NCBI RefSeq assembly: GCF_030272615.1
Contig: NC_081407.1
Location: 142,110,897-142,174,896 of the forward strand
Origin: Cryptomeria japonica
Lineage: Eukaryota > Streptophyta > Pinopsida > Cupressales > Cupressaceae
Direction: 5' to 3'
Length of the DNA: 64,000 nt
A program made the translations under genes and the position numbers. Each line of letters begins with the position of its first letter. The stretch's first letter is position 1. Positions 1 through 11,747 of the stretch are shown here, in pieces. The notes beneath the pieces are model-generated. The model was not told the DNA's origin. It worked only from the letters and a program-made list of their open reading frames with translations, and made no database searches.

Positions 1-322
1 TTTGGTGACAAAAAATGGAAACTAGCATAGACAAGGGAAATAAATGCTACTTCTACCATTGAAAATAAAAATAATTTAAGGGAAATGTTGTTACTTATAT
101 TGGTACAAATATGGGAACTTGAAAGTGAGATGATGAAAATTACACTTGGAATTAAAGAACAAACAAGCCAATATGACATGTAAGCCATTATAAATTAAAT
201 GTACTTTAGACATGCATGATTTATTGTCATGTACTACACTCAATAAGAAAGTAAAATTTTTGTTGGTGATCACTTTCATAAAATCAAAGAGCTTACATAA
301 CTTTTCCAAATTAAAGTGCAAG
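1..322. other. AT-rich DNA, no gene seen
   Basis: No recognisable coding motif, repeat or RNA gene is visible. The short open frame on the minus strand has no family resemblance and is read as chance. Confidence 0.5.
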
Positions 323-1541
323 TGATATTAGGATAACCGGTGAACAACTAAGAGGGAGGGTGGGGGGGGGGGAGGGGTGAATTAATTGTTAACAGATTAT
401 GTGAATTAAAGCACTTAAAACCTTATACTGGTATAACTGATTAAGCATTAAAGCATAAATGAAAACTAAAGAATCAATACCATGCAAACATAACACATAA
501 CACCATGATTTGTATGTGGAAAACCTTAATGAGGAAAAAACACGATGGGAAACTCTACCCACAGTCAGATGATACTTCTGCAGCAAGTATATGATTACAA
601 TAGGTGCCTGCACATGCAGGAAGGCACACTTCTTAGAGCACACTTCTCATCACAATGGAGTCTCACTGACTACAGAGATGTTAACCACCTCAAGATATTT
701 GGACTATAATCCAGAGAGAAGAGCTGACGGTGATAGCATCAAACATGCCATATTACAGTTCTGGTTAAGCTCAATACCAAAGGTATAAAACCTCTTACAT
801 AAACCCAACTCGATCACCTATGATCGACCAAATCCTCTGCACAAATGATTTTTACATTATTCGCTCCTTGCCCATTCCCATATCTGATCTACAATGAGAT
901 CTTACATATATTTATACCAACTCGAGAGCTAACCAATTAGGTCAGCCACACAAATGATAATAAAATAGATCCATTACATAATCTTGAAATAAAATCATAA
1001 CACATGTCGGCCTAAGGCCAAGCAAATATTATCCAATCAATAAAACATCTCGGAAACGAATCCGAGGATCCACCAACATGTTTCATGGAAACCGGTCCAT
1101 AACCTAGATAGAACCAGACCTAAATTAGATCCACATACGCCAAAGAAATGACACCAATTAGACAAGGCATAAACACAATCACCATCAACATCTCGAATCC
1201 CTTCTAGAAGCTGCACCAACACCACTTATGCAATACATCAAAGATCTTCAATAAAGCTCTACCAGTGAAACCCTTACTGGACGAATGAAGCAAGCTTACT
1301 AGAACATAAGATAACATCCAATCATCAAGTCAATACCAACTGACTGAAACATACTTCAGAAGCATATGAACCATCCATACAAACTTATTCCATCATCTAG
1401 ATCATACTGGTGGCAATCAACTAATAGTCTTCCCAATCCAATCCATCTACCGAAAGCTGGCAAACAATCATAAAAGCAAGTGTTGACATCAATGACAAAA
1501 CAACAATGCAACACATAATCAATTCCATCATATGGCCAACA
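323..1541 (-). mobile_element. Lone Copia-type LTR (about 1.2 kb)
   Basis: On the minus strand the sequence starts TGTTGGCC near 1541, then carries a TTGTCATTGATGTCAACAC motif close to its start. It also holds a GTGTTTTTTCC / GGTTTTCCACAT / GGTGT block at 501-550 and ends in a C-rich tract (the + strand poly-G at 361-377). The same ordered landmarks occur at 32262-33399, and the last two at about 37120-37940, so the three are one family. The GGTTTTCCAC(G)T block near the 3' end is typical of plant Ty1/copia LTRs. AAGTG occurs at both edges (320-324 and 1541-1545), which could be a TSD. No internal domain is present, so this is a solo LTR or a fragment. The exact ends are uncertain by a few bases. 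Confidence 0.6.
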
Positions 1542-1545
1542 AGTG

Positions 1546-2059
1546 AAAGGTAAGTAAAATTAATGCTATGTTTAACTTATGTTCTCAAGCAAATTTAGTT
1601 TCTAGTAGGACAATTAGTGAGTTTGGATTGGATGTTGTTAATCATTCACATTCATAAACCATGTGATGACTATATTTAAGATCAAATTATGGTTTGATCT
1701 TCACCCAACTTCCATATATGAGGTGTTTTTTAAAATTATCTCATTAGATGTGAGTGGTCTTTAATATTTGGTAGACCCTACTTAAATATAAGAGATGGTA
1801 TTTGTTATAGTAGAAAGAATCAAGATCAATTCACATTGAATGGGAAATATTTTTAAAATCATTTGAAGGAAGGTTGAATGTCCTCAATGTTGCTATCAAC
1901 TCAAATGGTAAACAAGTAATCAATGAAAATTGGAGGATCATTTCCTCTTTGTTGGAGGAACAACACATGCACAAAAAGCTTTCTACTACAACTACAAGTG
2001 AGCTTCATATTCATGAGGATAAGCAAGCTAAGGGGGCTAGAAAATGTAATAATGTTTAG
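1546..2059. other. Unassigned DNA between two elements
   Basis: No known domain is visible. A 61-codon frame at 1874-2059 (+) has fairly natural amino-acid composition but no motif I recognise. It ends just before the TRIM-like array, and its continuation beyond the array (5927 onward) shows no clear coding signal. Confidence 0.3.
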
Positions 2060-2064
2060 GATTT

Positions 2065-2875
2065 TGACGTAGTCAAGGTAGGGAGATCCAATGAAGGACA
2101 TCCCTGCCTTGCAACTTAGAACACAAAAATCCATGCAAGATACCGATAATCGGTAACACAACACAAGATATAATCAGTAAATAGATAAAGAGCAACCTAA
2201 CCGGTAGAAGTAACACATGATATAACTAGTAAACAGATAAATCAATCACTATAGCCATTTAATGAATTACATAAGCATTAAGTGGCTACACATGCTGGAC
2301 CACAACCCAGGATTACATAACAATCCACACAACACAAATCTAAGATCTGCAGATCTTTTGCTCGACAAACAGGTTTTCCGATACTAATAGTCTGTACTAT
2401 TCTACATTGATCTGGACCTCAGTCCATCTAGACTTCAGTCCCCCTAGACCAGAATCTCTCTGGAAACTACATCTTCGCTCGATCTCTTCTTCCTCTAACC
2501 TCTATCCTCTAAAATTAATCTAAAATTTTTCCCTTTATACCATCCGCAAGTAATAACAACTCGATCAAGTCGGCCAAAGACCAACCGATTCATGATGAAA
2601 TGTGTAAACGATAACATGTCAGCCCAAATCACCAAGAACATCTTCAAATGCATAAAAGTTCATGCGGTCCTCCGAAAACATCAGAAAAGGCCCAAAACAA
2701 CATCGCTCGATGATCTGCAAGTTACAGAAACCACTTGCATCCCGATTCATCTTTGCTCCATACACTGCAAAACCAACCGGTAAGAACATACCAATACCAG
2801 GCCAATATCGAGATCGATGTCTCATCGGGATCAAATCCAAGTGTTGGTTTGAACTACTCCGGTGTTCCTACATCA
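2065..2875 (-). repeat. TRIM-like LTR, copy 1
   Basis: First + strand LTR unit. On the plus strand it runs from TGACGT to CATCA and is the shortest copy (811 bp). The left edge abuts the TSD base run GATTT. Confidence 0.8.
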
Positions 2876-3029
2876 AACTCTTGGGGTTAATTGAAAAGTG
2901 AGTCTCATCACTTGATCTAGTTTGACGATCTGAACAAGTCTATGAGCTGCCTCAACTTCCTTTCCAACCAACTGGTACATAACTGGGTCATCTTTGATCA
3001 ATAGGTTCATAACCAGCTCTGATACCAAT
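2876..3029 (-). repeat. TRIM-like internal domain 1 (PBS plus polypurine tract only)
   Basis: 154 bp between LTR copies 1 and 2. The minus-strand PBS ATTGGTATCAGAGC lies against the LTR at 3029. At the other end a tract containing AAGTGA..TCACTT precedes the next LTR. There is no room for a protein domain. Confidence 0.8.
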
Positions 3030-3891
3030 TGATGCGGTCAAGGTAGGGAGATCCAATGAAGGACATCCCCACCTTGCAGCTTAGAACACAAAACTCCATG
3101 CAAGATGCTGACAATCGGTAGCACAACACAAGATATAATCGATAAACAAATAAAGAGCAACCTAGCCGGTAGAAGTAACACACGATATAGCCAGTAAACA
3201 GATAAATCAATCACTATAACCATTTAATGAATTACATAAGCCTTTAGTGGCTACACATGTTGGACCACAGCCTACGATTACAAAACAATCCATAGAATAC
3301 AAATCTAAGATCTGCAGATCTTCTGCTTGACAAATAGGTTTCTGGTAACAGTCTCCATTGTTCTGCACTGATTCGGACCTCAGTCTCGCCAGACCAAAAT
3401 CTCGGTCTTTAGTAACACTCTACACTATTCTGCACTAATCTGGACCTCATTCCATTCAGAATTTAGTCCCCCCGGACCAGAATCTCTCTGGAAACTACAT
3501 CTTTGCTCAATCTCTTCTTCCTCTGACCTCTGTCCTCTAAAATGAATCTCAAAACTTTCCCTTTATACCATCCACAAGTAATAACAACTCGATCAGGTCG
3601 ACCAAAGACCAATTGGTTCATGATGAAACATGTAAACAATAACATGTTGGCCCAAATCACCAAGAACATCTTCAAATGCATACAACTTAATGTGGTCCTT
3701 CGGAAACATCGGACAAGGCCCAAAACAACATTGCTCAATGATCCACAAGTTACAGAAACCACCCACAACCCAATTCATCTTCGCTCCATACACTGCAAAA
3801 CCAATAGGTAAGAACATACCAATACCGGGCCAATACCTCACCGGGATCAAATCCAAGTGTCGATTTGAAATACTCCGGTGCTCCTGCATCA
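3030..3891 (-). repeat. TRIM-like LTR, copy 2
   Basis: 862 bp with intact TGATGC...GCATCA termini on both strands. It is the clearest reference copy for the family. Confidence 0.85.
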
Positions 3892-4044
3892 GACTCTCGG
3901 GGTTAATTAAAAAGTGAGTCCCATCACTTGATCTAATTCAGTGATTTGAACAAGTCTACGAGATGCCTCAACTTCCTTTCCAACCAACTGGTACATATAG
4001 GGTCATATTTGATAAATAGGTTCATAACCAACTCTGATACCAAT
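3892..4044 (-). repeat. TRIM-like internal domain 2
   Basis: 153 bp with the same PBS and hairpin/PPT arrangement as the other internals. The PBS has an A/C change relative to internal 1. Confidence 0.8.
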
Positions 4045-4895
4045 TGATGTAGTAAAGGTAGGGAGATCCAATGAAGGACATTCCCGCCTTGTAGCTTAGA
4101 ACACAAAACTCCATGCAAGATACCGACAACTGGTAGTACAACACAAGATATAACTGGTAAATAGATAAAGAGCAACCTAATCGGTAGAGTAACACATGAA
4201 ATAACTAGTAAATAAATAAATCAATCACTATAACCATTTAATAAATTACGTAAGCCTTCAACGACTACACATTCTGGACCGCAGCCCAAGATTACAAAAC
4301 AATCCATAGAACACAAATCTAAGATCCGTAGATCTTCTACTCGACAAATAGGTTTCGGGTAACAGTCTGCAATATTTAGCACTGATATGGACCTCAGTCC
4401 CCGCGGACCAGAATCTCAGTCTTCGGTAACTGTCTGCACTAATTTGGACCTCAGTCCATTTGGACTTCAGTCCCCTGAACTAGAATCTCTCCGCAAACTA
4501 CATTGTCGCTCGATCTCTTCTTCCTCCGACTTGTGTCCTCTAAAATGAATCCCAAAACTTTCCCTTTATACCATCTGCAAGTAATAACAACTCAATCAAG
4601 TCAGCCAAAGACTAACCAGTTCATGATGAAACGAGTAAATGATAACATGTCGGCCCAAATCACCAAGAACATCTTCAAATGCATAAAACTTCACGTGGTC
4701 CTCCGAAAACATCAGAGAAGGCCCAAAACAATATCACTCAACAATTCACAAGTTACAAAAACCACTTGCAATCCGATTCATCTTCACTCCATACATTACA
4801 AAACTAATTGGTAAGAACATACCAATACCGAGATCGATGTCCCACCGGGATCAAATCCAAGTGCCAATTTGAACTACTCTGGTGCTCCTACATTA
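4045..4895 (-). repeat. TRIM-like LTR, copy 3
   Basis: 851 bp. Plus-strand edges are TGATGT and CATTA, both one substitution from the consensus ends. Confidence 0.8.
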
Positions 4896-5049
4896 GACTC
4901 TCAAGGTTAATTGAAAAGTGAGTCCCATCACTTGATCTAGTTCGACGATCTGAACAAGTCTATGAGCTGCCTCAACTTCCTTGCCAGCCAACCAGTACAT
5001 ACCGAGTCTTCTTTGATCAACATGTTCATAACCATCTCTGATACCAATT
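4896..5049 (-). repeat. TRIM-like internal domain 3
   Basis: 154 bp with PBS and PPT-side hairpin as in the other two internals. Confidence 0.8.
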
Positions 5050-5921
5050 TATGCAGTCAAGGTAGGGAGATCCAATGAACGACATCCCCGCCTTGTAGCT
5101 TAGAACACAAAACTCCATGCAAGATACCGATAACACAACACAAGATATAACTGGTAAACAGATAAAGAGAAACCTAACCGGTAGAAGTAACTCACGATAT
5201 AATCGGTAAACACATAAATCAATCACTATAACCATTTAATGAGTTACATATGCCTTCAGTGGCTACACATGTTGGATCACAGCCTAGTATTACAAAACAA
5301 TCCATACAACACAAATCTAAGATCCACAGATCTTCTACTTGACAAATAGGTTTCCGGTAATAGTCTACACTGATCCGGACCTTAGTCCATCTAGACTTCA
5401 GTCCCCCTAGACCATAATCTCGATCGTTGGTAATAGTTTGCATTGTTCTGCACTAATCTGGATCTCAGTCCATCCGAACTTCAGTCCCTCTAGACCAGAA
5501 TCTCTCCAGAAACTACATCTTTGCTCGATCTCTTCTTCCTTCAACCTCTATCCTCTAAAATGAATCTTAAAACTTTCCCTTTATACCATCTGCAAGTAAT
5601 AACAACTCGATCAAGTCGGCCAAAGACCAATCGGTTCATGATGAAACGTGTAAATGATAACATGTTGGCCCAAATTACCAAGAACATCTTCAAATGCATA
5701 AAAATTCACCTGGTCCATTGGAAACATCAGACATGGCCCAAAACAACATCGCTCAACGACCTGCAAGTTACGGAAACCACCCACAACCCGATTCATCTTC
5801 GCTCCATACACTACAAAACCAACCGGTAAGAACATACTAATACCGGGCCAATACCGGGATTGATGTGTCACCAGGATCAAATCCAAGTGTCATTTTGAAC
5901 AACTTCGGTGCTCCTGCATCA
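5050..5921 (-). repeat. TRIM-like LTR, copy 4
   Basis: 872 bp. Its right edge GCATCA is intact and followed by the TSD copy GATTT at 5922-5926. Confidence 0.85.
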
Positions 5922-6143
5922 GATTTTAATGTGAAGGTAATTATTTATATTTCATAAATGATGAAGAGCATGAGATCAAGAGGACCCTTTCACGGGTGAT
6001 TGGTCATTTTTCTTTCATTTCTTAATATGACACATGGATCAACCAAGGAGTATATTAGTGTTCATGATTGATTCACATATCCATAAAGAATGAGTTGGCT
6101 TGGGTGTTGTCAAGCCGTCTTACAAATATTTCTTGTGTTGATA

Positions 6144-7030
6144 TGATGCAGCCAAGGTTGGAGGGTCCCAAATGGATATTCCAACCCTGTAATCTTAACT
6201 TTCAAAACACATCCATAGCATAAATAGAAGTAACATCCAAAGAAGAATCTACACACAAAGACACAAGACACAAGAATTATCCTAGGAAAACCCTCAAAGG
6301 GAAAAACCTAGCCTCAAAATATTCACTATCACTATATTAGATCTCAAAACTTATTAGATCTGCCACTAGGTCAAGATCTAACATGATAGGCTGCAACCTA
6401 GGATTACAATAATCTTGTAACAAACTCCAAGTACCACACCACCTTTGAAGATATATCTAGTTCCTCCAAAATCTATCGCTACCCTCAAATTTTGTAAACA
6501 CTTCCCTACCCTCTTGCTTAAGATCCCCTTTGTCTTCTTCCCTTGTCTTGCAACAATAACAAGCCTTACTTGTATACCATATGCACTCTCTAAGTTAATT
6601 TGCATTAGCCAATAATCAACCCTCAATACTAGACCTTATGTAACATTTATTCAACCACCACTCGGTCCCAAATCACCTTCGAACCCAAAATAACATCATG
6701 TGATTTCAAGACAAGCTCTATTGGTCCTTGTTCACCTCCACACGCTTCCCCTTGTTGGTGCATGTTTCCCTTCTCTAGCACATCATTTTGGAACAACTCA
6801 CAGTCAAACAACTCGCCACACAACTACTCTACCACTTCAAGCATCCTGGTCCTAGATGCTCCACTTTGGAAACTCTAGAATCAGACACAATAAGTATAGA
6901 TGTACTCCCCTTCCAAACTGTAGATCCCAACTCTCAGTATGGTAGAATGTGGTATCTTGCAACACCCCTCTCTATAAATTAACACTCTATGACAATTAAT
7001 CAATCAAATCTTTCAAACGCTCCTACATCA
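6144..7030 (-). mobile_element. LTR of a second, related short-internal element (interrupted)
   Basis: On the plus strand it begins TGATGCAGCCAAGGTTGG and ends CCTACATCA. These ends and the adjacent first ~60 bp are clearly homologous to the TRIM-like LTRs. Its short internal domain continues at 7031-7545 and resumes at 13770-13810 after an inserted chromovirus. On the minus strand that domain ends with a TTGGTATCA PBS core near 13800-13808. The internal therefore totals only about 555 bp and holds no protein domain. The second LTR expected beyond 13811 does not match this one, so it is missing or replaced. Confidence 0.6.
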
Positions 7031-7189
7031 TACTCCCTAGGTTAAAAGAAAAGTGAGCATCTCGCTTGCCCAACTACCCACCCTCAATTCCATCTCAACC
7101 AATGGTCCTCCTCAATCCTCAATTTTGATAATATTCTCATGAACATTTTCACTCCATCAAAGGTCATATATGCACATGTACCCCCTAAA

Positions 7190-7545
7190 AGTTGCCTCAA
7201 GTTGAGTCTGGTGGTCTACTCATGAATTGTTGCACTACCTCAATGGTTGGTGGTCTGTGCAAGTCCTTTATGGAAGCTGACTCAAGTTGATTTTAGCAGT
7301 CTATTCATGAATCACTACACTACCTCAATATTTAGCAATCTATACAGGTCCTTTCTAAGAGCTACCTCAATGAATATGTAACTCCACATGTTTGATGATT
7401 TGTTCATGAATCTCTGCATTGCCTCAAAGTTCAGTGGTCTACACCGGTCCTCTTTGAAAGTTGCCTCAAGTTGAGCTTAATAGTCTTCTCACCAATTGTT
7501 GCACTACCTCAATGGTCAAAGGTTTGTACAAGTCCTCTCCAAAAG
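7190..7545. repeat. Degenerate ~86-bp tandem repeat (about 4 units)
   Basis: The units share a core of the form GCCTCAAGTTGA...TCATGAAT..TTGCACTACCTCAATGG...CAAGTCCT. They start near 7190, 7276, 7362 and 7460, the third being about 12 bp longer. The array lies inside the short internal domain of the 6144-7030 element. A further unit start (CTACCTCAAGTTGA) resumes at 13775, on the other side of the chromovirus. Confidence 0.65.
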
Positions 7546-8320
7546 TGATGCAGGAGCATCCTTGGTTCATAGAAATCTTGCATCAACCAAAAACATTTTC
7601 CTTTCTGTTTCAGTTTTCCTTTCTATGTGTCTCGGTTTAGGCTCATTGGATCATGTGGAGTTGGATTCTACTTGAATACTTGATCATATTTCCTTCTTCT
7701 AGACCGCATTGTGTTTGGATCAATTTCTGACAAGATATCACTACCGGTTTTCATGACAATTTCTTGTTACCAGTTGACAGTCCTTTGTTACTAGTTGCCT
7801 GGACCTATTTTGGTGATTTACCAGAACCCCTTCCGAAGCTTGCAGAGCCTTGGGCATTGATTCCAATGTTCCTTAGCATGTGACCAACCTTTTCCCATGA
7901 TCTACATTTCATCCTTTGGATTTTTTGGAGGAATCTCCTGGCGGAGGCTGACCTTGTTATTTTACATGTTAGGTCTTGTTCTTCGGGTTTTGATCCCTTT
8001 TAGGCTGATTGGATCCTTTGGATCGAATATATTTGTAAGTATGCATAAGAATGTAATCAATCAAAGAGAATCAAGTAGCTAGACTGTGCGTAGAAGATAG
8101 ATCATAAGATTCAAGGTCCTGATTGTGACCTATTCTAGTAGGCCTATGAGTCGGTATGTTGTAACCCAGTTATTACCGGTTGGATGTAATCAAATTTCAT
8201 GCAATAAAACAATTTGTTCTGCATTGCCTCCATCATATCTTTGAGTTTCCATTGTGTTTACTCTTGCTGACTGGTCTAGATTGATCTCTTTGAGGTCCCT
8301 CCTCACCAACGACTACTTCA
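7546..8320 (+). repeat. 5' LTR of chromovirus 1
   Basis: 775 bp, starting TGATGCAGGAGCATCC and ending GACTACTTCA. It is homologous along its length to 12975-13769. The first 12 bases equal the start of the TRIM-like LTRs in this window. Confidence 0.9.
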
Positions 8321-8336
8321 ATTGGTATCAGAGCTA
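8321..8336 (+). other. Primer binding site, initiator tRNA-Met
   Basis: ATTGGTATCAGAGCTA directly after the LTR. TGGTATCAGAGC complements the 3' end of plant initiator tRNA-Met, the usual primer of plant Ty3/gypsy and Ty1/copia elements. Confidence 0.85.
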
Positions 8337-8428
8337 AGTTTCTTTCTGGAGGTTGCGTGTTCTGAAATTTTGTTGTAGGGTGGCAGATTTTGGATCTGAC
8401 CTATAGCTGCAAAGGACTAGCGTGAACG

Positions 8429-9480
8429 ATGGCGCAAAGAGGAGTTAGGCATGGTGGAGCACATGGGAATGCAGACCTTGCTATGATCAAAATGTTATGA
8501 GGAATAGTAGTCCGATTAGAAGTTGTGGAGACAACCCAAAGAAGAGGCCGACATATTTAAGATGTAAGTGAAGATAAAGGAGAAGAAGCCCCGAAAGAAC
8601 AAGAAAACCTAGCGGCAGTTGATCCAGATGAGGACAAGTTTTTAAGGGTTTTAAGTAGGGCGAATACTAAACCTCATTTTACCCAACTGGAATATGATGG
8701 GAAGTTATATTCGGATTAATTGATGGATGGGTCTCGGAGATGGAGATGTATTTTGATTTTGAAAACATTGTAGAAGAGAGGAAGGTGAAATATGCCTGTA
8801 CCCAGTTGAAAGGTCATGCATCTCTTTGGTGGGAGTATTTCCAAGTTGATAGACAAAGAAGAGCTAAAGAGAAGATTAAGACATGGGATTGGATGATTTC
8901 TAAGTTGAAGTCAAAGTTTGTGCTGATGAATTATCAAGTGGATTTGTTCCGGAAGTTGCAGAATTTGATACAGAAGGAATCTAGTGTGAAGGAGTACACT
9001 GAAGAATTTTAAAAGCTGAATAGCATATCCAGACCTATTGATGATGAAGTTGAACAAGTTGCAAGATATTTGAATGGATTGTAGGTGTCTATACAAGATG
9101 AATTGAGTATGATCAAATTGGAAAGTGTTGAAGAGGCTTACCAGTATGTCCTAAAGGCAGAAGAGAAGTTAAGCAAAAGACATGAACAAAGACAAAGAGG
9201 TAGAGGTGAAAGGTTTACTAGAGCAAGATTTCAAGGAGGAAGACGATATACCAAAGGAAGAGGAACCAATATAGATTAGAACAAGGACAAGGAAGTGAGA
9301 AAAGAAGGTAATTCATACCAGAAGGATGATAGAAATTTCTACCAGAGGAGAGAACCAGATGGTTACCGGAATGAGAACTTTGGAAGACAAGACAAGAGGA
9401 CATTTAGAGGAACCTTCTTTAAGTGTGGAGGATAAGGACATCATGCATTCAAGTGTAAGAAGACATAAACTATCAGGAAA
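8429..9480 (+). pseudogene. gag: gag remnant, chromovirus 1
   Basis: Gag is the capsid/nucleocapsid precursor that packages element RNA in cytoplasmic particles. A start codon at 8429 opens a frame that is soon broken. After a frame change near 8720 the capsid core is readable at about 8740-9280, with the typical GHASLWWE tract and a YTEEF/EEAYQ helical region. The zinc knuckle is at 9415-9456. Its first Cys codon now reads Phe (TTC at 9415-9417), the second Cys (9424), His (9439) and last Cys (9454) remain, and a TAA at 9433-9435 interrupts it. Stops at about 9010, 9082 and 9277 also break the frame. Confidence 0.8.
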
Positions 9481-9486
9481 GCAACA

Positions 9487-9885
9487 TTGGTGGAAGAAAA
9501 CCCCACTGGATCAAACAATAAACCAGAAGATGGAGAACTATTGATGATGAAGAGAGCTTTGTGTCATATCGGAGGAGATGAAGAACCCTTGCAGAGGAAG
9601 AATTTGTTCAAGATCAGATGTAAGGTATCCGGTAAGTGTTATAAAGTTGTTATTGATAGTGGTAGTTCATATAATCTTGTTTCAGCATAGATGGTAAATA
9701 AGTTGAAATTGGAGAGATTGAAACACCCTAAGCCTTATCAGATAACATGGATTCAGGATGAACATAAGTTTATAGTAAGTGAGCAATGTTTGGTGAAATT
9801 AAAAATTGGGAATTATCATGATGAAGTCTTGTGTGATATTATGCCTATGGATATTTGTCATCTATTGTTGGGTAGACCTTGGTAG
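9487..9885 (+). pseudogene. pro: Aspartic protease remnant, chromovirus 1
   Basis: This domain would cut the polyprotein. The active-site triad Asp-Ser-Gly is readable at 9655-9663 in a VVIDSGSSYNLVS context. The flap/second half ends with LLLGRPW at about 9862-9882, a landmark of retroelement proteases. A TAG at 9688-9690 splits the two halves and another follows the LLLGRPW motif. Confidence 0.85.
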
Positions 9886-9933
9886 TTTGATAGACATATA
9901 GTACATGATGGGAGGAAGAATACATAAACTATT

Positions 9934-10943
9934 GTGGCCAATGGGATGAAGAAAAGCTTGTTGCCTTTGGAGGAAACTTTGAAGAATGAAGTCTATATGA
10001 ATGCTAAAATCTATTTAGTAGATGGAAGGAAATTCTTGGATGGACTGAGACATGAGAATTTGTGCTTTGCCTTAATTCCTAAGAAGACTGCGAAACCGAA
10101 ACCGGAAGTAGAACACCCAGGAGAGATAAGAGATTTACTGATAGAATATGAGGACATCATTTCAGATAGTGTACCTGATGGATTTCCACCTGTGAGAAGT
10201 ATTAGTCATTGCATGGACTTGGTTCCTAGAGCTAGTTTGCCTAACAAAGTCGCACATCGATAGAGAATGAAGAACTGAATAGACAAGTGCAAGGTTTGAT
10301 TGAAGAAAGTCTTTATCTAAGCCCTTGTGCAATACCAGCAGTATTAGCACCTAAGAAGAATGGAGAGTGGAGGTTGTGTACAGATTCAAGAGCAATAAAC
10401 AAGATCACAGTGAAATATCAGTTTCCTTTGCCTAGGATGGATGACATAATGGACTGTTTAAGTGGAGCAAAAAACTTTACAAAGATAGATTTGAAGAGTG
10501 GATATCATCATATCAGGATCATAGAAGGTGATGAGTGGAAGACAACATTTAAGACAAATGCAGGACTGTATGAATGGTTGGTGATGTGTTTTGGATTGAC
10601 TAATGTATCGAGTACTTTCATGAGGCTAATGAATGAGATATTGAAGAAATTCTTGGGTAAGTTTGTTATTGTGTATTTGGATGACATTATGATTTTCACT
10701 AAAACAAAAGAGGAGCATTTGTTGTAGTTAAGATAAGTTTTGCAGAGGTTGAGAGAAGAGAAGTTGTTGAGCAATATCAAGAAGTGTACTTTCATGAAGG
10801 ATGAATTATTCTATTTGGGATTTGTGATATTTGAGGATGGTTTGAAGATGGACCCTGAGAAAGTGAAAGCAATTGTTGAATGGTCTACACCAGAAAGAAT
10901 TGGAGAGGTAAGATTATTTCATGGATTGGCTAGTTTTTACTAG
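9934..10943 (+). pseudogene. Reverse transcriptase remnant, chromovirus 1
   Basis: The RT copies genomic RNA to DNA. The stretch at 9934-10260 is the linker and the RT entry (HCMDLVPRASLP). The RT core is at 10287-10727, with [31 protein letters not shown] and the catalytic box YLDD at 10674-10685. The thumb/connection continues at 10740-10943 (YLGFV, FHGLASFY). Stops occur at 10261 and about 10725-10737, and the frame changes between the linker and the core. The catalytic aspartates are still present. Confidence 0.9.
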
Positions 10944-11063
10944 AAGTTTATCAAAAATTTCAGTTCAGTTTGTAACCCTATGGCTGAGACCATGAGAGGA
11001 GATCAGAAGGAATTCAAGTAGACCACTGGAGAAAACAAAAGTTTTGAACTGTTAAAGCAGAAA

Positions 11064-11747
11064 GTGACTGAGCAACCTGTGTTAGCTTTACCATATTTCA
11101 ATAAGGTATTTCAAGTGGATTGTGATGCAAGTGGAACAATAATAGGAGCAGTCTTGAGTCAAGAAGGAAGAGTAGTAGCCTATTTCAGTGAGAAATTGAA
11201 TGATGCTCAAAGGAGATATTCAGTGTATGATCGAGAGTTTCATGCCATAGTTAAAGCCTTGAAGAAGTGGAGACATTACTTGTTGCCTAAGGAGTTTGTG
11301 TTGTATACAGATCATCAAGCTTTGCAGTATTTGAACAATCATAGTAAGTTGAATCAGAAACATATGAGATGGGTAGAATTTTTGCAAAGTTACACCTTTG
11401 TGTTGAAGCATATAAGTGGTAAATCTAACAAAGTTGTTGATTCATTAAGTAGGAGAAGGAATTTATTGATAGAGATGAGAGTGACAATATTAGGATTTGA
11501 AGATTTGAAAACCTTGTATGATGATGACCCAAATTTTGCAGAACCTTGGAAAGCATGTAGAGAATCAGTTATGGTAGAAATAAGCAAATTCTTGGATTAT
11601 TTCATTCAAGATGGGATGTTATTAAGAGGAGTTCAGTTGTGCATACCTAAGAGTTCTATGAGAGAAAATCTGATAAATGAGAAACACAGTGGAGGACTAG
11701 TTGGACATTTTAGCATTGACAAAACATTAGCATTGGTAAGTGAGTAG
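11064..11747 (+). pseudogene. RNase H and integrase zinc-binding remnant, chromovirus 1
   Basis: The longest open stretch in element 1 (227 codons). The first part is the gypsy-type RNase H (QVDCDASGTIIGAVLSQ, then YTDHQALQYL) that removes RNA from the RNA-DNA hybrid. It then runs into the N-terminal integrase region with an HSGGLVGH His pair near 11684-11710. It ends at a TAG where the integrase would read on to YFWP. Confidence 0.9.

Larger units (their letters stand above)
2065..5921 (-). mobile_element. Tandem array of a TRIM-like miniature LTR retrotransposon (4 LTRs, 3 internals)
   Basis: Four homologous LTRs of 811, 862, 851 and 872 bp alternate with three internal segments of 154, 153 and 154 bp, all on the minus strand. 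The best-preserved LTR (3030-3891) reads TGATGCAGGAGC at its minus-strand start and ends GCATCA, a perfect 6-bp terminal inverted repeat. Each internal segment holds only a PBS (minus strand ATTGGTATCAGAGC, complementary to the 3' end of plant initiator tRNA-Met) and a short purine-rich/hairpin tract before the next LTR. No gag or pol is present. The whole block is bounded by the direct repeat GATTT (2060-2064 and 5922-5926). That fits one insertion event, with tandem structure arising before insertion or by unequal exchange afterwards. TRIM elements and their tandem forms are known in plants. This family is not one I recognise. Confidence 0.85.

Noticed and set aside
2592-5886. Repeated 60-100-codon frames on both strands of the miniature array
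   Set aside because: They recur only because the LTR is repeated. They are not maintained between the four copies and lack motifs.
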